A DNA stretch of 64,000 nucleotides, taken from the NCBI RefSeq assembly GCF_029714945.1, contig NZ_CP121634.1:1633001-1697000 (forward strand). Reading direction: 5' to 3'. Positions 54,822 to 61,615 of this stretch are shown here, in pieces. The position numbers and the translations under genes are program-made. The DNA is from Bradyrhizobium sp. CIAT3101 (GTDB lineage Bacteria > Pseudomonadota > Alphaproteobacteria > Rhizobiales > Xanthobacteraceae). Numbering within the stretch: the stretch's first letter is position 1; each line of letters opens with the position of its first letter. Under the pieces are notes generated by a model. The model saw only the letters and a program-made list of their open reading frames with translations. It ran no database searches and had not been told where the DNA came from.

Positions 54822-55964
54822 ATGGATTTTGATTTGACCGAGGAGCAGCGGCTCCTGAAGGACAGCATCGACGGCCTGCTGACCGATTCCTACGATTTCG
54901 AGAGCCGCAAGAAGTACATGAAGGAGAAGGGCGGCTGGAGCAAAGCCGTCTGGGGCAAGCTCGCCGAGCAGGGCCTGCTTGGTCTGCCCTTCAGCGAGGC
55001 CGATGGCGGCTTCGGCGGCGGCGGCGTCGAGACCATGATCGTGATGGAAGCGCTCGGCAAGGCGCTGGTGCTCGAGCCTTATCTGGCGACCGTCGTGATC
55101 GGCGGCGGCTTCCTGCGCCATGCCGGCAGCGATGCGCAGAAGGCCGCGCATGTGCCAGGGATCGTCGACGGCAGCAAGACGCTGGCGTTCGCCCAACTCG
55201 AGAAGAACTCGCGCTATGATCTGTTCGACGTCACCACCACGGCGAAGAAGAAGGGCGACGGCTGGGTCATCGACGGCGAAAAATTCGTCGTGCTCAACGG
55301 CGAGAACGCCGACACCCTCATCGTGACAGCGCGAACCAAGGGCAACCGCCGCGATACCACCGGCATCGGCGTGTTCCTGGTTCCGGCGAACGCCAAGGGC
55401 GTGACCAGGAAGTCGTACCCGACCCAGGACGGCCTGCACGCCGCCGACATCACCCTGACGGGTGTCGAGGTCGGCAGCGACGCGGCGATCGGCAACCCCG
55501 ATGACTCGCTCGCTCTGATCGAGCGCGTGGTGGACGAAGCCCGCGTCGCGCTCTGCGCCGAGGCGGTCGGCCTGATGGACGAGTCGCTCAAGACCACGGT
55601 CGAGTACATCAAGACGCGCAAGCAATTCGGCGTTGCGATCGGCTCGTTCCAGTCGCTGCAGCATCGCGCCTCCGACATGTTCGTCGCGGCCGAGCAGGCG
55701 CGCTCGATGTCGATGTTCGCGACCATGGCGAACGATTTCGAGAACGCCAAGGAGCGCTCCAACGCCATCGCCGCGGCCAAGGTGCAGATCGGCAAGTCGC
55801 TGAAATTCGTCGGTCAGCAGTCGATCCAGCTCCACGGTGGCATCGGCATGACCATGGAGGCGAAGATCGGCCACTACTTCAAGCGCCTGACCATGATCGA
55901 GAACACCTTCGGCGACACCGACTACCATCAGCGCCGCGTCGCGGATGCGGGTGGGTTGGTTTGA
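54822..55964 (+). CDS. pimD: Acyl-CoA dehydrogenase, small subunit PimD
   Basis: A 380-residue acyl-CoA dehydrogenase. MDFDLTEEQRLLKDSIDGLL at the N terminus, FSEADGGFGGGGVETMIVME, and C-terminal LKFVGQQSIQLHGGIGMTME with the family Gln-Leu-His-Gly-Gly motif. Paired with PimC in the dicarboxylate pathway. The catalytic base position could not be assigned safely. Start at 54822 follows GAGAGAAAC. Confidence 0.85.
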   Translation: MDFDLTEEQRLLKDSIDGLLTDSYDFESRKKYMKEKGGWSKAVWGKLAEQGLLGLPFSEADGGFGGGGVETMIVMEALGKALVLEPYLATVVIGGGFLRHAGSDAQKAAHVPGIVDGSKTLAFAQLEKNSRYDLFDVTTTAKKKGDGWVIDGEKFVVLNGENADTLIVTARTKGNRRDTTGIGVFLVPANAKGVTRKSYPTQDGLHAADITLTGVEVGSDAAIGNPDDSLALIERVVDEARVALCAEAVGLMDESLKTTVEYIKTRKQFGVAIGSFQSLQHRASDMFVAAEQARSMSMFATMANDFENAKERSNAIAAAKVQIGKSLKFVGQQSIQLHGGIGMTMEAKIGHYFKRLTMIENTFGDTDYHQRRVADAGGLV

Positions 55965-55987
55965 GCTGATCTAGACCACACGACGAC

Positions 55988-56110
55988 TGTCATCCCCCGC
56001 GAAAGCGGGGGATCCAGTACGCCGCGGCTTCTCGGTTCTAGCCGCGTCGTCTCTGGAATACTGGATCGCCCGGTCCCGATGCGCAATTGCGCATAAGGCC
56101 GGGCGATGAC
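55988..56110. repeat. Composite palindromic repeat between pimD and the SDR gene
   Basis: Two palindromes in tandem: CATCCCCCGCGAAAGCGGGG with inner CCAGTA/TACTGG, and CCCGGTCCCGATGCGCAATT followed by GCGCATAAGGCCGGGCGATG. Related to the elements at 54671 and 61497. Confidence 0.65.
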
Positions 56111-56142
56111 ACCGAACAAGCATCGGCAACGGAGCAACAACA

Positions 56143-56916
56143 ATGAAAAACACCCCGTTCGATCTCACCGGCAAGGTCGCAATCGTCACCGGCTCCAGCC
56201 GCGGCATCGGCCGCTCCTCGGCCGAGCTGCTGGCAAAGCTCGGCGCCAAGGTCGTGGTGTCCTCGCGCAAGGCCGACGCCTGCAAGGAGGTCGCCGACGG
56301 CATCAATGCCTCCGGCGGCGACGCCACCGTCATCCCCTGCAACATCGCGCGCAAGGCCGAGGTCGAGGCGCTGATCGCGGGCACGATCAAGCACTACGGC
56401 AAGATCGACATCCTCGTCTGCAATGCCGCGGTGAACCCGTATTACGGCCCGCTGCTCGACATCACCGACGAGGCCTTCGACAAGATCATGGGCTCGAACG
56501 TCAAGAGCAATATCTGGCTCTCGGCGCTGGCGATCCCGCAGATGGCGGAGCGCGGCAACGGCTCCGTCGTCATCATCTCCTCGATCGGCGGCTTGCGCGG
56601 CTCGACCGTGATCGGCGCCTACGGCATCTCCAAGGCCGCGGATTTCGCGCTATGCCGCTCGCTCGCCGGCGAATGGGGCCCGAAGGGCGTCCGCGTCAAC
56701 TGCATCGCGCCCGGCCTCGTCAAGACCGATTTCGCCCGCGCGCTGTGGGAGGACGAAGCCAACCTCAAGCGCCGCACCGCCACCACGCCGCTCCGCCGCA
56801 TCGGCGAGCCCGACGAGATCGCAGGCGCCGTCGCCTATCTCGCCTCGGACGCATCGAGCTTCATGACCGGACAGACCATCGTCATCGACGGCGGCGTGAC
56901 CACCGCGGCGGTATAG
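56143..56916 (+). CDS. Short-chain dehydrogenase/reductase (SDR)
   Basis: A 257-residue Rossmann-fold enzyme. Cofactor loop TGSSRGIGRSSAELLAKLG, NAG-like CNAAVNPYYGP, catalytic S in IISSIGGLRG, Y-x3-K in GAYGISKAADF, and PGLVKTDFARALW. It ends TGQTIVIDGGVTTAAV, the classical SDR C terminus. The substrate is unknown; in context a hydroxyacyl-CoA or related alcohol is likely. Last gene of the plus-strand set, about 180 bases after pimD. Confidence 0.8.
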   Translation: MKNTPFDLTGKVAIVTGSSRGIGRSSAELLAKLGAKVVVSSRKADACKEVADGINASGGDATVIPCNIARKAEVEALIAGTIKHYGKIDILVCNAAVNPYYGPLLDITDEAFDKIMGSNVKSNIWLSALAIPQMAERGNGSVVIISSIGGLRGSTVIGAYGISKAADFALCRSLAGEWGPKGVRVNCIAPGLVKTDFARALWEDEANLKRRTATTPLRRIGEPDEIAGAVAYLASDASSFMTGQTIVIDGGVTTAAV

Positions 56917-56930
56917 CCGCCGCTGCTCCG

Positions 56931-57812
56931 CTACCGGCCTCGCTCGGCCAGGGCGTCTTCGATCGCGCGCACGACGAGCAGGGCGGATCTCTCGTCGAGA
57001 TGCACGCCATCGGCCCAGCGCAATTCGCTCAAGCGAGGATTGATCGGCAGCCAGCGCGCGCGATCCGGGAACGCCGCGTGGACGATCTCCTCCGTGGTGC
57101 GGACGAAGCGAGAGTCCTCGATCTCCGGCGCGAAGGGAATGTGGATCAGAAGGGCAAGCGTGCCGCGCCGCTGCAGGTCGTCGATGAGCGCCTTGATCAG
57201 GGCGACGTTTGTGCGCGTCGGCCCGGTCGGGTCTTCATCGTTCATCTGTTCCACGGCGCGGTCGAGATAGACCTTGTTGTCGAATGTGTCTGGTGGCTGG
57301 CTGAGCAGGCGATCCTGCTGTGCTCGCGCCTGCGCAGGATCGGGGCTGGCGTGATTCCAGGTCTCATACGCCGCGGTTGCCGCGCGTATCGGACGCAGGA
57401 ACAGTGTTTCTGCGCCAACGCCACCCGAGAATTTCTCGATCAGCGCGGTGTCCGGCATGCGCGTGAGAACGTTCGTCTCGATGAGGACGAGCTTCGGCAG
57501 GCTTCGCCGCTCGGCGAGAATCCGCAGGCTGGTCACTGGCGAGCCTCCGGCCAGAGCCAGGTTCCGGACTTGGGGGCGCGAGAAATACTCTTCCTTGAGG
57601 CGCCACATGACCGAGCTGCCGACCAGCACGATGTCCGGCGTCGGCTCGCGCGCATAGCGGTTCAGGGTGACGAGGCTGCCGTCGCGCGTGGTGACGGCCG
57701 GCTGCTGCAGCGCGGAGCCGAAGCGCGCGGTGGCAAGGCCGCAGGCGAGCAGCATCGCCACTGCGACAGCAGCGCATTTGATCAGCCATGAAAACCGGGA
57801 TGCGCGCTGCAT
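56931..57812 (-). CDS. Membrane-anchored SGNH-hydrolase-like protein
   Basis: A 293-residue protein. N-terminal helix (CAAVAVAMLLACGLATARFG) then a periplasmic domain with IVLVGSSVMWRLKEEYFSRP, the GSS in place of the usual GDS block I, NLALAGGSPVTSLRILAERR and, near the end, WADGVHLDERSALL (DxxH, as WADGVHL), typical of the SGNH/AlgX-like esterase family. The start is two bases after the MBOAT stop, so the two form an operon. It probably supplies or transfers acyl groups to a surface polysaccharide. Confidence 0.65.
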   Translation of the reverse strand: MQRASRFSWLIKCAAVAVAMLLACGLATARFGSALQQPAVTTRDGSLVTLNRYAREPTPDIVLVGSSVMWRLKEEYFSRPQVRNLALAGGSPVTSLRILAERRSLPKLVLIETNVLTRMPDTALIEKFSGGVGAETLFLRPIRAATAAYETWNHASPDPAQARAQQDRLLSQPPDTFDNKVYLDRAVEQMNDEDPTGPTRTNVALIKALIDDLQRRGTLALLIHIPFAPEIEDSRFVRTTEEIVHAAFPDRARWLPINPRLSELRWADGVHLDERSALLVVRAIEDALAERGR

Positions 57813-57814
57813 GG

Positions 57815-59173
57815 TCAGAACTGGAAATAGATGAAGGCGGCGTCCGGGCCGGCCTCGAGAAAGGCCATCGCGGCGAGCGCGCCATAGAGATACGGCTCCC
57901 ATCGCCGCAATCTACCCTCAAGCAGCGCGCCGATGCCGAGGTGCTGGATCAGCACGGGCAGGGCGTAGAGCAGCGCCATGTTGCGGAACAGCTTTGTCGG
58001 ATTGGGATTGTCGGTCGGTGAGAACATGCCTGCGAGGTAGCCGAGCGCGTGATCGAAGTTCGGCAGCTTGAAGAAGATCCACAGCATCGTCACGCAGAAA
58101 AACACCACGCCCATGCGGACGACCCGCACCACGGGCCCGGCTTCGCCGAGCAGTTTCAGGAACGGCCGCTCGACGACCAGCAGCAGGCCGTGCAGCATGC
58201 CCCACAGTGCGTAGCTCAGGCTCGCGCCGTGCCAGAGCCCGCCGAGCGTCATCACGATCATCAGATTGAGGCAGGTCCGGACCGGCCCCTTCCTGTTGCC
58301 GCCGAGCGGGATGTAGAGATAGGTCCGCAGCCACGTCGACAGCGAGATGTGCCAGCGCGTCCAGAACTCGGAGAACGAGGCCGAGATGTAGGGCAGATCG
58401 AAGTTGATCGGCAGGCGGTAGCCGAACAGCAGCGCCAGGCCGAGCGCGATCGCCGAATAGCCGAAGAAATCGGCATAGATCTGGTAGCTGTACAGGAACA
58501 CGAGCAGCCAGCGGTCCGCCGTCGCCACGGTCTCGTAGAGCGGATAGTCCATATAGGACGTCATCTCGTTGAGGTTGTTGGCGACGTAGAGCTTGAAGAA
58601 GAAGCCGGACAGGATCCATTTTGCGGCCTCCACAAAATCGACGTCGCCGAGCCGCTTGGGCGCGATCTGCGGCATGAATTGCCCCGCGCGGGTGATCGGC
58701 CCGGACACCAGCTGCGGGAAGAAGATGATGTAGAGGAACACGTCCCGCAAGCGAGGCGGTTGCTTCTCGCGCGTCAGGTCGACCAGCAGGCTGATGTTGT
58801 GGAACACGAAGAACGAGATGCCGATCGGCAGCGGCAGCCGCAGCAGGACGTCGATCGGCGCAATGCCGGTCGGGTGCACCGAGGTCGGGTCGATGAACAG
58901 CAGCTTGTATTTGAAGAACGCCAGCAGCGCGAGATTGAAGACGATGCCGGCCGGCATCCAGACCGCGCGATTGTCGAACGCCAGCACCAGGCAGAGATAG
59001 GTCCCGAGCACGGCAAGCAGCAGCAGCGGCAGCAGGTCCGGCTGGCCGGAGCCATAGAACACCAGGCTCGCCAACACCAGCAGCTGAACCTGGAAGCGGC
59101 GCAACGGCGGCAGATAATAGGCGCCGAACACCACCGCAACGAAGACGCCGAACTGAACCGAAGTGAAACTCAT
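57815..59173 (-). CDS. MBOAT family O-acyltransferase (AlgI/DltB-like)
   Basis: A 452-residue membrane protein with about ten helices. The MBOAT core has FFPQLVSGPITRAGQFMPQI and NFDLPYISASFSEFWTRWHI, with RTCLNLMIVMTLGGLWHGAS giving the catalytic His (GLWHGASLSYALWG). AlgI-type proteins move acetyl groups across the inner membrane for O-acetylation of exopolysaccharides. ATG at 59173 (MSFTSVQFG) preferred over 59200. Followed at once by the SGNH-like gene. Confidence 0.85.
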   Translation of the reverse strand: MSFTSVQFGVFVAVVFGAYYLPPLRRFQVQLLVLASLVFYGSGQPDLLPLLLLAVLGTYLCLVLAFDNRAVWMPAGIVFNLALLAFFKYKLLFIDPTSVHPTGIAPIDVLLRLPLPIGISFFVFHNISLLVDLTREKQPPRLRDVFLYIIFFPQLVSGPITRAGQFMPQIAPKRLGDVDFVEAAKWILSGFFFKLYVANNLNEMTSYMDYPLYETVATADRWLLVFLYSYQIYADFFGYSAIALGLALLFGYRLPINFDLPYISASFSEFWTRWHISLSTWLRTYLYIPLGGNRKGPVRTCLNLMIVMTLGGLWHGASLSYALWGMLHGLLLVVERPFLKLLGEAGPVVRVVRMGVVFFCVTMLWIFFKLPNFDHALGYLAGMFSPTDNPNPTKLFRNMALLYALPVLIQHLGIGALLEGRLRRWEPYLYGALAAMAFLEAGPDAAFIYFQF

Positions 59174-59310
59174 GCCGCCCCGAAATGCCCGATCCGGCAT
59201 GTAGCACTTTGGCCGAGATGGTCATAGCCTTGTTGGCTCTCGGGGACGACTTATAGTTGCCGGGGTGCAGTGCTTCGCTTACTCTCTCCTGGAGGGGCGA
59301 AGCCACAAAA

Positions 59311-59703
59311 ATGGTCTCAACATCGATCCGACGCGCAGCTGCAAAGAAACTGAGAGCCAATGCAACACCGCACGAACGTACGCTGTGGCGAGCTCTCAAG
59401 GACCTTCCGCTTGAAGGCTCCCACTTCCGCCGGCAAGCGCCGATCGGTCCCTACATCGTTGACTTCTTCTGCCCCGGCAAGCGCCTCATCATCGAGCTCG
59501 ACGGCGGACACCACAACGAAGACGATGTGGCCAAACGAGATCTCGAACGCCAACGTTGGCTTGAGGGCGAAGGATATCATGTCATTCGGTTTTGGAATTC
59601 AGAGGTCATGGGCGATCTAACCGCCGTGCTCGAACGAATCTATGTCGAGCTGTATGGATCCCGCGATGCAAAATCCTCACCCTTGAAGCATCGTCGAACT
59701 TAG
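59311..59703 (+). CDS. DUF559 endonuclease-like protein
   Basis: A 130-residue protein. RRAAAKKLRANATPHERTLW at the N terminus, FRRQAPIGPYIVDFFCPGKR and LIIELDGGHHNEDDVAKRDL give the PD-(D/E)xK-like core shared with VSR and related endonucleases (D of IVDF, E-x-D of IELDGG). The ending RFWNSEVMGDL is diagnostic for DUF559. The usual genomic context and role are unclear. It lies beside a large palindromic repeat. Confidence 0.85.
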   Translation: MVSTSIRRAAAKKLRANATPHERTLWRALKDLPLEGSHFRRQAPIGPYIVDFFCPGKRLIIELDGGHHNEDDVAKRDLERQRWLEGEGYHVIRFWNSEVMGDLTAVLERIYVELYGSRDAKSSPLKHRRT

Positions 59704-59721
59704 CAACGCGGCCGCCGCTCT

Positions 59722-59886
59722 CTTACCCTCCCCTGGAGGGGGAGGGTCGGCTCACATTGAGCGTAGCGAAATGTGAGACGGGGTGGGGTGACGGTCTCTC
59801 CGCATCGAACGCTGCCCGTGTTGAGAGATCACCCCACCCCGCTCGCGCTGCGCGCGATCGACCCTCCCCCTCCAGGGGAGGGTAAG
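59722..59886. repeat. Large palindromic intergenic repeat (copy 2, inverted)
   Basis: CTTACCCTCCCCTGGAGGGG at the left and CCCTCCAGGGGAGGGTAAG at the right are inverted arms. The interior is that of copy 1 (37907-38095) in reverse order, with the same GGGGTGGGGTGACGGTCTCT block. Confidence 0.75.
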
Positions 59887-59985
59887 AGAAGCGCGCGCAT
59901 CCCACCTTGACCTTCCTGCCCTAATCCGCTCCTTTTGGCGCGACACAATGACCCGTCACCGGGAAAAAACGCCAAGGTAGCTTCC

Positions 59986-61491
59986 ATGTCTTTCGTCCTC
60001 GCCATCGACCAGGGCACCACCTCCTCGCGCGCGATCGTGTTTCGCAGCGACATCTCGATCGCCGCCCGCGCGCAGCAGGAGTTTCCGCAGCATTTTCCGG
60101 CCTCGGGCTGGGTCGAGCACGAGCCGGAGGACATCTGGACCTCGACCGTGATGGTCTGCCGCGATGCGATCGACCAGGCCGGCATCACGGCGAAGGACAT
60201 CGCCGCGATCGGCATCACCAACCAGCGCGAGACCACCGTGGTGTGGGACCGCACCACGGGCCAGGCCGTGCACCGCGCCATCGTCTGGCAGGACCGCCGC
60301 ACCGCGGGCGTCTGCGCCAAACTGAAAGCCGACGGCCGCGAGCCGCTGATCTCGCAGAAGACCGGCCTGATCATCGATCCCTATTTCTCCGGCACCAAGG
60401 TCGCCTGGATCCTCGACCACGTCCCCGGCGCCCGCGCGCGCGCCGCCCGCGGCGAGCTGATGTTCGGCACCGTCGATTGCTACCTGCTCTGGCGCCTCAC
60501 CGGCGGCAAGGTGCACGCCACCGATGCCACCAACGCCTCGCGCACGCTGCTGTTCAACATCCACACCGGCCAGTGGGACGACGAATTGCTCGAGATCATC
60601 GGCGTGCCGCGCTCGATGCTGCCCGAGGTGAAGGATTCCTCCGCGCGCTTCGGCGAAAGCACGCCGGACCTGTTCGGCGGCCCGATCGCGATCTCCGGCA
60701 TCGCCGGCGACCAGCAGGCCGCCACCATCGGCCAGGCCTGCTTCCGCCCGGGCATGATGAAGTCGACCTACGGCACCGGCTGTTTCGCGCTGCTCAACAC
60801 CGGCTCCACGCCGGTGGTGTCGAAGAACAAGCTGCTCACCACCATCGCCTACCAGCTCGACGGCAAGCGCACCTACGCGCTCGAAGGCTCGATCTTCGTC
60901 GCGGGTAGCGCCGTGCAATGGTTGCGCGATGGCCTCGGCATCATCAAGCACGCCGCGGAGACCGGGCCGCTCGCCGATCAATCCGACTCCATGCAGAGCG
61001 TCTATCTCGTGCCGGCCTTTGTCGGCATGGGCGCGCCCTACTGGAATCCGCGCGTGCGCGGCGCGCTGTTCGGCCTCACCCGCAACACCGGCCCGGCCGA
61101 GCTTGCGCACGCTGCGCTGGAGAGCGTCTGCTACCAAACCTTCGATCTCTGGGCCGCGATGCGCGCGGACTGGCCGAGCTCGGAAACCGCGAGCGTCGTG
61201 CTCCGCGTCGACGGCGGCATGACCGCGTCGGACTGGACCATGCAGCGGCTCGCCGATTTGCTCGATGCGCCGGTCGATCGTCCGGTGATCCAGGAAACCA
61301 CCGCGCTCGGTGCGGCCTATCTCGCCGGCCTCAATGCGGGCGTCTATCCCGAGCCGACGAAGTTCGCCGACAATTGGCGGCTCGAGCACCGCTTCAAGCC
61401 GAACATGAGCGAGGCGACGCGCGACCGGAAGCTTGCCGGCTGGGCTCGTGCGGTGAAGGGCGTATTGGCGAGCGACGAGGGGGAGGAGTAG
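59986..61491 (+). CDS. glpK: Glycerol kinase
   Basis: A 501-residue FGGY-family kinase. [20 protein letters not shown] (ATP phosphate loop), [40 protein letters not shown] and [36 protein letters not shown] and the C-terminal [20 protein letters not shown] are all classical GlpK blocks. It phosphorylates glycerol with ATP to sn-glycerol 3-phosphate. ATG at 59986; the frame from 59935 is not needed. Regulatory IIA-Glc residues of the enteric enzyme were not checked. Confidence 0.9.
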   Translation: MSFVLAIDQGTTSSRAIVFRSDISIAARAQQEFPQHFPASGWVEHEPEDIWTSTVMVCRDAIDQAGITAKDIAAIGITNQRETTVVWDRTTGQAVHRAIVWQDRRTAGVCAKLKADGREPLISQKTGLIIDPYFSGTKVAWILDHVPGARARAARGELMFGTVDCYLLWRLTGGKVHATDATNASRTLLFNIHTGQWDDELLEIIGVPRSMLPEVKDSSARFGESTPDLFGGPIAISGIAGDQQAATIGQACFRPGMMKSTYGTGCFALLNTGSTPVVSKNKLLTTIAYQLDGKRTYALEGSIFVAGSAVQWLRDGLGIIKHAAETGPLADQSDSMQSVYLVPAFVGMGAPYWNPRVRGALFGLTRNTGPAELAHAALESVCYQTFDLWAAMRADWPSSETASVVLRVDGGMTASDWTMQRLADLLDAPVDRPVIQETTALGAAYLAGLNAGVYPEPTKFADNWRLEHRFKPNMSEATRDRKLAGWARAVKGVLASDEGEE

Positions 61492-61496
61492 GGCAG

Positions 61497-61541
61497 GTCG
61501 TCCCGGCCCCCGCGCGCAATTGCGCGCTAGGCCGGGACGAC
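61497..61541. repeat. Short palindrome after glpK
   Basis: GTCGTCCCGGCC (61497-61508) and GGCCGGGACGAC (61530-61541) are perfect inverted arms with the inner CGCGCAATTGCGCG palindrome. It begins five bases after the glpK stop and may act as terminator or RNA-end stabiliser. Confidence 0.65.
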
Positions 61542-61615
61542 GATAGTGGGGCAGCACGGTGGCCAAGGTTTGAATCGGCAGCGAGCAACAAAAAACAACA
61601 ACCAGAGGACCAACA

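Noticed and set aside
58049..59227. 392-codon plus-strand frame
   Set aside because: Antisense to the MBOAT gene, Gln/Arg-rich, no ribosome site.
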